Positions 1-8,530 of a stretch of DNA of 64,000 nt are shown here, in pieces; position 1 is the stretch's first letter, and every line of letters starts with the position of its first letter. The DNA comes from Alectoria sarmentosa (lineage: Eukaryota > Ascomycota > Lecanoromycetes > Lecanorales > Parmeliaceae), in NCBI GenBank assembly GCA_009733775.1, contig WOGZ01000023.1:124001-188000 (forward strand), written 5' to 3'. Under the pieces are notes generated by a model, which saw nothing but the letters and a program-made list of their open reading frames with translations, made no database searches and was not told where the DNA came from. The position numbers were made by a program, and so were the translations under genes.

Positions 1-2235
1 TGAATGCGAACTGCTCACTGATGTCCATGGTCAATTGAAATGGGAGCGCGTACATCGAAGGGTTCTCTATGAAATAGTCGAGATATATCGATCCTGGTGG
101 GACGTTCCCATTCCGTGCGGATGCTAGCACTCGTGGCTCACCAAACGGTATGACCAGCTCCGGCACAGAAAGAGAAGTGATTGTTGGAGGGCCCTGAAAG
201 CCGTCTCGACGCCACTTGATTTCCAATCTTAGATCCAGGAAAGTAGATCGACGGTCTTCCAGATCTAGTTTCTGCGCAAGGATGACAAAATCGTGGACCT
301 GAAGATCATTGGGCGAGATCATGGACGCTGCGACAGCATCCAGAGAAGGCAGATTGATACTGCAAATGGCTCCTTCGTGGATTTCGACTACCTGTGGCTC
401 AACACTCTCGATAATTAAAGAAACTCTAGCCAAAGACGCGATCCTCGAAGTCAAAGACCATTGTTGAGTCAGTCCCTTCGCGACCTCTCGTTCGGTCGCA
501 TCAGTTTTGGTATTTTCATCCAGATCGTCAGCGTTGAAGTAACTCGGCCAAGGTTCAGAATGAACCATAGGCAAGAAGCTGTGATTTGCCTCGAACGGCA
601 TTACGACCGCGATCTTAGTTGAGAGACTTTTGATGATCGGTGTTTCTGGGTCGGAAAGAACGTGGTAACGTGCTTTGACTTCAAGATAATAGTCGGCTGC
701 GACTGGTGACCCTTGAATGTGGAGTGTGTGTTTTCGATTCGCCCTCGAAGCTAGATCGCCGATGCTTTTTGAAGATGAATCAATACCTCTAGAATCCAGC
801 GGATTCTCTACGGCAACCTCTCTGGAGTTCTCTTCTCCATCCGAAGCCCATCTCAACGTCGGTAATATCCCTGAAGGTGCTACAAGTCGGGCGTCTATGC
901 TAACATTGGTTCCTTCTTCCTCTTCGTTCGTAGCTTCTATTTCTATGGAGATGTCTTCGTCAGTGAAGTAATTTGGTGACATGCCATGAGCTTGAATCTG
1001 CAACTTAGGCGGCTTGGGCAAGATTTTCACGACGCTGCTGCGTCCAACTTTGGCCTTTTTCAACAACAAGCCTGATGTACTCTTGATCCAAAGACTTTCT
1101 TGGTACAGTTGCTCCTGTTCAGTGATGACGATCTCCATATCGAAGTTGATTTCAGACAGACACAGAGTGATACTAGCAACCTCAACGTCTCCAGGATCAC
1201 GCGGAATATGATCAAGCGACAGGGCTTTGGTGACACCAGAGGCAATTTCTAGATCAGCAACTCCCACCAATGGCTGGGAGCTCTGAGAGAAGTTCGGACT
1301 TGAGGGCAATGATGTAGCGTCTGAAGAAGGTTTTTGTAAGGAAATGCGATGGAGGCATCCCAGGCCGTCAGATGTGCTAGCCTCAGGCTTTTCGGTCGAC
1401 TCATGCTGGATGTTGAAGCCCCTCACACCTCCTTGAAAGGCAACTTTTATTTGTGAAATTAAGATAGGAGTCGAACCCGTATGTGCGTGAGAAGTAACAA
1501 TCAGCTGCGAAGGCAGCGATACACCCACATTGCCTTCAGTAGTACTAAAAGCAAAAGTTGCAGAGACTGTTTGGGGGTTAGCAGGCATAACCATTTCAAT
1601 ATAGATCATACATGGACTATAGTCGTATAGACTTACTGCATGAAAGTGTGTTCTCTGCTCGTATAATAGATTTTGGCCGCGGATTCGAAGTCCTGATACC
1701 GTCTATTGCTTTCGAGAAGTCATAATACCATTCCTGTCTTGGTGTCAGGTCTGAATCGAGTCAGATGAATGTAAGCTCGAGAAGCGTGATTGGGCTTACA
1801 GTTGCACATGAGCTCCCATTCCACAGCGATTAGTGTCTCTAGGTCTCCAATGCGGCGAGCACAGTCTCTCAAAGCCCAGTCTATTTCTTCCAGTAATACC
1901 CACCAACCTGCTCGGCGCCAGCTTAATGTCTGCGAAAGGGACACGAGCACTCGTGCTGCACGATCCCACCGCTTGTTCTGCATATGTACCCTCGCGATCT
2001 CCAATTGCAGCCTTTCAACCGCCCTAGTATGATCTTTATCCGCGAAATAGTCTGCTGATCTTTGCAATGTCCTCAAGAGCGCTGTGTATTCATCTGGGCC
2101 GTTCCGTATCAACATGGACACATCATTGGCGGGCTCTCTGCAAAGATAGGTATCGTAGACAGATGGTATGGCTGAGGCCCCTGTTTGGGAAGAGCCCTCC
2201 TCCGAGGTTGGACTTTTCCGTGACATTGTACGAGT
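1..2235 (-). CDS. TRAPPC11 / Gryzun-family TRAPP subunit, C-terminal part (3' end off window, 5' half not found)
   Basis: TRAPPC11 is a subunit of the TRAPP tethering complex acting in ER-Golgi traffic. Predicted exons on the minus strand are 2235-1800, 1750-1637 and 1566 to beyond the left edge, with intron phases that agree (49- and 70-nt GT-AG introns, the second with GCTAAC). The first exon carries the YDTYLC segment and an alpha-solenoid part ending in AVEWELMCN. The second reads YYDFSKAIDGI, and the third starts SATFAFSTTEGNVG and continues into the beta-sandwich Gryzun region (TMDISEQFAF near the edge). These match the order in fungal TRAPPC11 proteins. The Foie-gras N-terminal domain of roughly 400-500 residues that should precede position 2235 is not visible in any minus frame up to the next gene. 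An in-frame TAG sits just upstream, inside a possible CCTAG acceptor. The start is therefore unknown and the gene may be 5' truncated. Confidence 0.8.
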
Positions 2236-3012
2236 CTAGGACGACTACCTATCCAATATTCATGTTTCCTTACATAGCAAAGTGTCGACATCGATGGTCT
2301 CCTCGAAAGTGCAATTGCTACCCATTTGTGAATAAAGTTCCAACTGCACAACTGCAAGAGTTGGTAGTAATGATGCCTTGGTCACGGAGCCTTGCGTATC
2401 AGCTGTGCTGTCTTTAAGAGACTTGAAGTCGAGGCTGTCTGCCAACGGCTTCTGCAGATCATGTGTACGGTCAACGCTTGGCGGCACAAGCCATGAAGAG
2501 TGTTACCCCCACTAAAAGTTTGTGTCACATACACGTCTTGAGCCTTACGAAGTGGCCCAAGTCATAATAAATAAAATTAAAGTCGGATTGCGAGCCTACT
2601 GCAACGGCAACGAGAACAGTGAGCCTACTACAAAAGAGTGTCAAGACGACCGCCATCTGACCTCTCTCCACCAAGCAAGTCGGCGAGTGAGCCTACAAGA
2701 GCGACATCCACGCAGTGAGCCTGCTACAAAAGATATTGAACTCTATATGCCTCTCGACATGGATGGCAAAAGCTTGAGAGATGCAGGCCAAGCTACAGTG
2801 CAAGTTACGGTGGGTGTTTTGGCTCAAGCTGTCAGGTGTGGGAGCTGAACTTCTTCGATTCGTCTATGCTTCTCCAACTACGAAATACGAAAACTTGGAG
2901 ACAGAGGGCAATGGGTGGGTATGTATCTATAATGTCAGCCGTGTGGACACGTCTTTCTGGAAGGTGGGATAAATATCCGAGTCTCGAGCATGTCCAAACC
3001 GGTGTCCTACTG
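2236..3012. other. Gene-free stretch upstream of the TRAPPC11 fragment
   Basis: Open frames exist on the minus strand between 2260 and 2487, but none resembles the TRAPPC11 N-terminal domain. They may be part of an unrecognised upstream exon. The stretch also contains a small cluster of short direct repeats, listed separately. I see no other gene. Confidence 0.4.
2592..2735. repeat. Cluster of short direct repeats, GAGCCTAC type
   Basis: The motif GAGCCTAC or GAGCCTGCTAC occurs four times in about 140 bp, near 2592, 2621, 2689 and 2717. Two copies are followed by nearly the same bases (TACAAAAGA). Spacing is irregular, so this looks like a decayed minisatellite and not a clean tandem array. 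Its role is unknown. Confidence 0.45.
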
Positions 3013-3292
3013 TACGAAGGTCTGCTCTTCTGCGCCAAAAGTCCTGGACAGCGCTAGTAGCAGCCCTAGCACTCGTTTCGGAAGGAGACCCTGGAGAATC
3101 ATCTCTTGGGAGCGCAAAGGCTGACACCTTTTGGCTCTGATAAGGGGAGTTTGCCCCTGGACTGCGCTTAGGCCAGGCATAGTTCTAAAGGAACTTTAAG
3201 CGCATTGTCCAGGCAGCTCACCAGGCGGGGCGTTATCCGACGTCTAAACCCTTTTCTTGACATGTGCAGGACTTTTAGTGCCCACCTCCGTA
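3013..3292 (+). mobile_element. MITE copy 1 (TA-flanked, terminal inverted repeats)
   Basis: The left end reads TA CGAAGGTCTG, followed by GCGCCAAAAGTCCTGGACA. The right end, on the opposite strand, reads TA CGGAGGTGGGCACTAAAA followed by GTCCTG. The two ends are imperfect inverted repeats next to a TA dinucleotide, as in Tc1/mariner or Fot1-type non-autonomous elements. The interior aligns by eye with the copies at 3929 (inverted) and 30507, sharing GACAGCGCTAGTA, GCGCATTGTCCAGGCA and AGGCGGGGCGTTATCCGA. It has no coding capacity. Divergence between copies suggests an old, inactive family. Confidence 0.75.
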
Positions 3293-3928
3293 GATCTGGT
3301 TGAATCACTCTCCCACAACGTAGTGTATAAGATGCCATCTTCGATCGCGAAGTCTCCTTTGCCACAGGGACACCAACAAACCCACCGCCCGTCGCGCGAG
3401 CGTAAAACCTGATGTTAACGTGTTGGCGATGCCAAGCGTTCGCAGGGATACGGGATACCTTACGGGCGTGCCCTAGACTGCGCACATCGTATTGAAATAG
3501 TACTGTTTCTGTAAGTCAATACAATCGTAACTTAACAGATTTTTAATCACATCACAGTTATGGAACTAATAATTAAATACGATATGATTTTGTGAATGAT
3601 TTTAAATTAATGTGATTGCAGAGTAGTGCTGTTACATAGTGGAAAATCAGATCTCTAAAAACCCGTCCTGCTACCATCGCTGATGAAGTTGGAAGGTAGT
3701 TTTTGCTTGAAGGCATTTGCAGAGCCATATGTAGCATAGCTTGGTGGGGGACTATTATATTTTGCAGCAGGCTTCATAGAAACAATCAATCCTTCCTACA
3801 CACTACGGACGCTATTCTTGTTTCACATGAAATCTGATAAGGCTTAAATCTCAAGAAATAGATTATTAACGTAGGATTAATGTAATTTTTACATGCACTC
3901 AATCTTAATAACTACTTTAACTCATTGG
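3293..3928. other. AT-rich gene-free DNA between two MITEs
   Basis: From about 3500 to 3930 the sequence is strongly AT-rich, with many TTAAT and TAAT runs and no convincing open frame. This composition differs sharply from neighbouring genes and is what old repeat DNA hit by RIP-like C-to-T mutation often looks like. I did not compute RIP indices. Confidence 0.4.
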
Positions 3929-4222
3929 TACGGAGGTCTGCACCAAAAGTCCTGGACGTCAAGACGCCTACGCCAGGATCTCGGATGGCACCCCGTCTGA
4001 AGAGTTGCCTGGACAATGCGCTTGGAACTATTTCGGAGTTGCACCTGGCCTGATCGCAGTTTAGGGGCATATGCCCCTATCACACCCAGAAGGAGTCAAC
4101 CTTTGCGCGCTCCCAGGAGATAATTCTAAGGTCTCCGTTCCAGGGTCTCATTCCGAGATTAGGGTTAGGGCTGCCACTAGCGCTGTCCAGGACCTTTGAT
4201 GCAGACCCCTCGGACCTCCGTA
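3929..4222 (-). mobile_element. MITE copy 2, inverted relative to copies 1 and 3
   Basis: The left flank is TA CGGAGGTCTGCACCAAAA and the right end, read on the other strand, is TA CGGAGGTCCGAGGGGTC. This leaves a TA target dinucleotide on both sides of a 290-bp element. Read on the minus strand, its interior follows the order of copies 1 and 3: the GACAGCGCTAGTGGCAGCCC block, a GGGAGCGC block, a GCGCATTGTCCAGGCA block. It contains two TTAGGG units by chance of the family sequence. No open frame is present. Confidence 0.75.
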
Positions 4223-4800
4223 AATTCTTCAATTTGTAATATGTAAAGTAATTCGTAGCGTGGAATGGGCTGCAGTTCGCAATTCGTCTTTTCTAATATA
4301 TCTCTTTTCACGGGGCTTCAAGAAGTTTTATATATTGAACATTGCGCACTAAAATTTCTAAGCTTTCAATCAAATTAATGTTCAATTTTTGGCTAATAAG
4401 AAATTTTTGATGAAACGGTGTTGAAACGATAACAGAATGATTTTTAAGTCAAATAATGATAACAGACATAAATATTGTAATATAAATTTGGCGATGACAT
4501 TTTCGCCCATGACCTGTAACGGTAATTAAAATCTAAACGATATATACTGCCTTACATGGTACCAGTACTATCGCAATACAGTGTGCGCACTCTACGCTAA
4601 AGTGACCTACACCAGCTTGGCTCGGTTCGACAAGTTTCGAGATCCCTTCGCCCAAGCTATATCATTCATCACAATCAGCCACACGGTAATTGTAGACGAC
4701 CGAGGGACTGTACGGGAGACGGTAGACGGTAGACCTGAAGATGCCGATCTCTAAGGAATGCACGGCGCCAATCTGTTGACCTTTTGGCTTCTCAAGGGAC
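4223..4800. other. AT-rich intergenic DNA and 5' region of the carrier gene
   Basis: The first 340 bp are strongly AT-rich like the block before the MITE. The part after about 4560 returns to normal composition and presumably holds the promoter of the downstream carrier gene. No other gene is seen. Confidence 0.4.
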
Positions 4801-5852
4801 ATGTCCAAAGATGGAACTCAACGCTCTTCGTCAAGTACATTCATTTATCACCAGCTTCATCTTCCCCCCCCCGACTCTCCGAAAGCTAACACCCGTTTCA
4901 AGCGTTCCACTTCTTCGCCGGTCTGGCAACCGGCTGCTTGTCCGCCACTCTCCTCCAACCTGCCGACCTCCTCAAAACCCGGGTCCAACAGTCCCGCTCA
5001 ACCTCCCTCGGCATTACACTCCGCCAGATCCTCGCAGGTCCCGATTCCTTGAAACAGCTCTGGCGCGGCACACTGCCATCTGTCATACGTACAGGCGTCG
5101 GTTCCGCGCTGTACTTCTCCTCTCTTAATGCACTGCGCCAGTACATTGCAAAATCGAATGTCCTTATGTCCACAGGTGTGGTACAATTGTCCGCGGGCAA
5201 CGCGCAGTACTCGTCCTCGAGCTTGCCTAGATTATCTAACTTGGCAAACATGGCTACCGGAGCCATGGCAAGAGCCTCGGCAGGGTTTTTCATGATGCCA
5301 ATCACCGTCATCAAGGTCCGTTATGAATCGAGCTTGTATTCTTACAAATCGATATGGGGTGCGGGGACCGCCATACTAAAGAACGAAGGCATCAGAGGCT
5401 TTTTTTCGGGCTTTGGGGCAACGGCGATACGAGACGCTCCCTATGCTGGCTTATATGTCCTCTTCTACGAACAGTCGAAACGACGCTTGAGTCAGATTCA
5501 GGAGGCAACTCTGCTTGCCGAGATACCAAATTCTGAAGGCGGCATGAAGAGCAGCACTTCTCTATCTATCAACTTTCTGTCTGGTGTACTAGCAGCTGGC
5601 TTTGCTACAGCGATTACAAATCCATTCGACGCAGTGAAGACAAGATTGCAGCTTATGCCTGGGAAGTATAGCAACATGATCATTGCTGCTCGACGAATGG
5701 TTGAAGAAGATGGTGTTCGAACTCTCTTCGACGGGTTGGGATTGCGGATGGGTAGGAAGGCTCTCAGCTCCGCTCTAGCCTGGACGCTCTATGAAGAGTT
5801 GATTAGGCGAGCTGAGATTCAGGTTCAACAGAAGGGTGGAGCCACAGTGTAA
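4801..5852 (+). CDS. HEM25: Mitochondrial glycine carrier, SLC25A38/Hem25 family
   Basis: This mitochondrial carrier family member imports glycine across the inner membrane for 5-aminolevulinate and heme synthesis. The exons are 4801-4834 and 4903-5852, giving 327 residues. The 68-nt intron has a perfect GCTAAC branch point, and splicing gives a start reading MSKDGTQRSSSTFHFFAGLA, as in fungal homologues. All three carrier repeats show the signature: QPADLLKTR near residue 30, MPITVIKVR in the middle, and NPFDAVKTRLQ in the last third. Length fits the family. It is followed by a convergent gene, opi3, with only about 165 bp between stop codons. Confidence 0.92.
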
Positions 5853-6018
5853 CCCACTGTCCACCCATCTCCTCTTTGTATGGTATCAATATGAATGCTC
5901 CCCCTCCAGTGTATGGAAACCTATGGAACATGCTATATTCATAAGGTCGTCAATATTGAACTGACATCTGCTTTTCCTAGCGCATCGTCTTCGCATGCTG
6001 CTGATCCAACAATTTTTC

Positions 6019-6755
6019 TCACTTCGCCTTCTTCTCTTCCTTCTTCTCTTTGTCCCTTTTCGCGTAAATTTGGCTTGTGAAAGGGTCCTCGAACTGAAGC
6101 GCCGCAAGGTAGACAACGAAGACTTGAATGGTCAAAAGTGCTCCGGCTGGTCTCCCATATAGTAGACTCGTGCCCAAGAAACTCGTCGTGCTTCCCCAGT
6201 ACATCGGTGCGCTAGTGACGTTGAACGGAAACCCTGTCACAGGCTTGTCCATCAGGATCCCAAAATAGTCGCCTAGGAAGGTGCCGGTGAGGCCTAAGGC
6301 GTAGTACGAGGTTAGGACGAGGGTATTGCCAATGGCTAAGAACACGTAGGCGATGTAAGGGTGTTGAAAAGCGGGAATGAAGGGTTGATGGCGGAGGGCA
6401 CGTTCATAGAGGAAATCGCGGAAAAGACCGAGGCCGAAGATGGTCAGGGCGAGAGCGTAACAGGCTCGGAGAGAGTTGCCATTGAAAAGGCGGGTGAGGG
6501 CCTTGTTGTGGTATTCTTGGCGGGCGATGATACTGAGAATATTTATTAGCTCTATTCCTCAAAGATCGAGTATTGACAATCGGGTCCCATCTGAGAATAC
6601 CCACTTCCAGAATGTGGGGTTGAATGCTATGGCCAGGGCAGAAACTACGTCGAGATGATTTAGCGGTTTCGAAGACTTAAGATGGACGCTGTGGACGTAC
6701 AGTAGAGAGAGCTTTGGGAGAGATCTATGAGACCTCCGGTCAATTGAGACATCAT
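6019..6755 (-). CDS. OPI3: Phosphatidyl-N-methylethanolamine N-methyltransferase
   Basis: This ER membrane enzyme performs the last two SAM-dependent methylations of phosphatidylethanolamine to phosphatidylcholine. I predict three exons, 6755-6701, 6644-6605 and 6532-6019, for 202 residues; yeast Opi3 is about the same size. Both introns have GCTAAT/GCTAAAT branch points and phases agree. The joined protein reads FSALAIAFNPTFWN followed by IIARQEYHNK, a diagnostic Opi3 stretch. Hydrophobic segments and the SAPMYWGSTTSFLG motif of phospholipid methyltransferases follow, and the tail is Lys-rich (KEKKEEKKAK). The first ATG of a double ATG is taken as start. Its promoter region contains the tRNA gene's terminator 95 bp away. 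Confidence 0.92.
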
Positions 6756-6848
6756 TACGGTGTATCTATGAACGTTGAACGGAGCTATAGGAGAGCCTGT
6801 TTGTCAATAACAGCCAGGCCCAAAGAGATCTAGCGCTGTATGGGAATT

Positions 6849-6879
6849 AAAAAAAGAAAAGAAAAAAAAAAGAAAAAAA
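6849..6879 (-). terminator. Pol III terminator of the tRNA gene
   Basis: On the minus strand, 11 bases after the tRNA discriminator base, the sequence becomes long T runs of 7, 11, 4 and 7 separated by single C. T runs of this length are efficient RNA polymerase III terminators. This supports Pol III transcription of the neighbouring tRNA-Leu gene. Confidence 0.8.
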
Positions 6880-6913
6880 CGACAAACTATGAACAGAGTG
6901 GGATTCGAACCCA

Positions 6914-6965
6914 CTAAAGTAGTATTAGTATTCTAAATTGCAAGCGGGAGGGTCTTGAAACATAC
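6914..6965 (-). other. 52-nt GT-AG intron between variable arm and T stem of tRNA-Leu
   Basis: On the minus strand it starts GTATGT, the strongest fungal/yeast donor, contains AATACTAATAC (TACTAAT branch point) about 11 nt before the end, and ends CTTTAG. Removal joins GTGGCG to TGGGTTCG, restoring the T stem GTGGG/CCCAC exactly. All three classical spliceosomal signals are present at usual spacing, and the insertion has no relation to tRNA-endonuclease introns. Confidence 0.8.
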
Positions 6966-6985
6966 CGCCACTTTCGTGACCAGGA

Positions 6986-7001
6986 GTGAAAGTTAAGGTA
7001 A
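6986..7001 (-). other. 16-nt canonical anticodon-loop tRNA intron
   Basis: It lies between base 37 (G) and base 38 (T), the standard eukaryotic nuclear tRNA intron site. Its CCTTAAC can pair with GTTAAGG spanning the anticodon loop, as expected for substrates of the tRNA splicing endonuclease. It is the only one of the three introns in a conventional position. Confidence 0.85.
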
Positions 7002-7023
7002 CCTTAACCTGGCGCCATAACCA

Positions 7024-7073
7024 CTGCCAAACTAATTAGCTACGATCGGATTTAATTCCTGCGATGAACGTAC
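7024..7073 (-). other. 50-nt GT-AG intron in the D-loop of tRNA-Leu
   Basis: Read on the minus strand it starts GTACGT, a consensus fungal mRNA donor, contains GTAGCTAATT as a likely branch point, and ends TTTGGCAG. Removal joins GCCGAGT to TGGTTATGGC, giving a normal D-loop with A14, G15, G18-G19 and A21. An alternative 51-nt register, flanked by a 4-bp AGTG repeat, would give GCCGAGTGGTTATGGC but would not be GT-AG. Length and signals match the spliceosomal introns of protein genes in this window. Confidence 0.75.
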
Positions 7074-7089
7074 ACTCGGCCATCTGTCC

Positions 7090-8530
7090 CAATCTTTCAA
7101 TTATTGGCTCCTATACAAAAATATATTATAATAAAACTTATCTTATTGGCTTCGCCAGCGCCAAGAATCGTCGTCTGACGCTATCTGTTTGGGAATGCTG
7201 ATCACAGAGTATTCTCAATTTCTTTGCTTTCATGAGCATAGAGAGATAGCTTCGCTAATGCTATATTCGATTTCTCAAGATGGACAATTATAATTTACGT
7301 TGATCATAGGTAGTCTTCGAAATTTCTCTTTGCTATTTCCTGTCAGTGTCTTTCATCTCCTCTTGTTGTACACAAGAAGAGCACGCAAAATCTGTACGAA
7401 CGTTTGATGATTCTTGTTTTTTCAAAGGCGAGAATCGTGCGAGCCTCAACGACTCAGCAAGATGGGACGTGCCTGGAGGGGATTTTAAGGCCCGAGTATC
7501 ACGCTTTCACCTACCATCCATGTGTGCGCAAGGTCATCTACCAATATCCACAGGAGTCGAATGAGGTGATCCAATAGTCATTCATGACTTTGAATGACCG
7601 CAATGAGATAAGAAAAGTATGCCTGCCCATATGGCCATGGAACGATACCGAGCATCGGGGCAAGACTCTCATGGCGTTGTTGTCCGAATGGTTAAAATGT
7701 TTTCTATACTACTCCTTCCTATCCCCTTCCTCAAAGAATACCAGCTTGACCTGGAAGTTTCAAGTGGACAACAGCATTCATGAAAGGAACACCCGACTGG
7801 ATCAAAGTATTGGTGATTAAAGCGGAAACTGTTCTTCAAAAGCTCTTGATGCGTCACCTCAATGAAGATGATTCAGGAGTCAAAACTCTTCTAGAGCGTA
7901 GTGGAATAAATGAAGTCAAACAGCTACTTCTTGATACCAGAGCTTATGTCAATGGTAGGAACTTTAGAGCAAGGCCGAAGGGCGCAGGACTGATGTGATC
8001 AGCGGAGACGAACAATCAAATCGATATACATTAGGAGACCTAAGTCTTCTCAAGTCAAAGAACAATTTGATATTGTAGAGCAAGAAGTTCCTTGAGAGCG
8101 GCGTTAGTTTGGCGCGTTCTCCACGAAGAAAAACAGCGACGACAGCACCCTTTACCGCAGGCTTCCCTTTTGTAGCGTGAAAACTCTTCTAATCGGGTGT
8201 GTGCTCGTAATACATATCCCCTGAAGCTTCCATTTGCCCTAGGATTCCCCTTCGCCCTAGGTACTCTCTTTACCGTTTTTGTTTCTTTGCGAGGAATGAG
8301 CCAAGTGTTAATATATCGGGAGGTGAAATCGGTGTAGAAAGGGGAGGGAAAAGGGATCAAGAACGCGGACGGAAAGTGCCAAATAGAAAGTACCTACATA
8401 ATCTAGTAGTAGACTATGTAATCGGGCTGTCGCCCATCAATAGGAAGACAGTCAAACCTGCTGGAATCACAATATATGATTAGATGCGAACACCAGACAT
8501 TCACATGAGCGTAAAAGCCATCATCTTCTA
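7090..8530. other. Gene-poor region with a possible ankyrin-like relic
   Basis: The first 250 bp upstream of the tRNA are AT-rich. From 7346 to 7998 the plus strand has three short, overlapping open frames interrupted by stops. The last includes INEVKQLLLDTRAYVNGRNF, which resembles one ankyrin repeat. There is no start-to-stop gene, so I read this as a possible remnant only. The minus strand open frame 8055-8360 looks like chance. Confidence 0.3.

Larger units (their letters stand above)
6890..7089 (-). tRNA. tRNA-Leu(AAG) with three introns, two of them GT-AG
   Basis: The gene runs from 7089 to 6890. Mature parts are 7089-7074, 7023-7002, 6985-6966 and 6913-6890, together 82 nt before CCA. 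Once joined, every helix pairs. The acceptor is GGACAGA with TCTGTTC (one G-T). The D stem is GCCG/TGGC. The anticodon stem is CCAGG/CCTGG around TTAAGGT. The class II variable arm is TCACGAAAGTGGC with CAC/GTG stem. The T arm is GTGGG-TTCGAAT-CCCAC. The discriminator is A, as leucine tRNAs require. The B box GGTTCGAATCC is intact. The A box TGGCCGAGTG is cut at its end by the D-loop insertion. Without removing the insertions the molecule cannot fold, because the 5' acceptor strand would lie next to unrelated sequence. A decayed pseudogene is unlikely, since no helix is damaged. Confidence 0.88.

Noticed and set aside
4150..4190. Two TTAGGG units in MITE copy 2, like an internal telomere remnant
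   Set aside because: The same position in the other copies reads CCCTGACCC or CCCTAGCAC, so it is part of the MITE family sequence by chance.
6914..7073. Archaeal or red-algal style off-position tRNA introns cut by the tRNA endonuclease
   Set aside because: Both insertions have complete GT...CTAAT...AG signals at normal fungal mRNA-intron length. I saw no convincing bulge-helix-bulge at their borders, although I could not fold them by program.
6890..7089. Reading the tRNA locus as a decayed tRNA pseudogene
   Set aside because: All helices, the discriminator base, the B box and the terminator are intact once the insertions are removed; decay would have damaged at least one stem.
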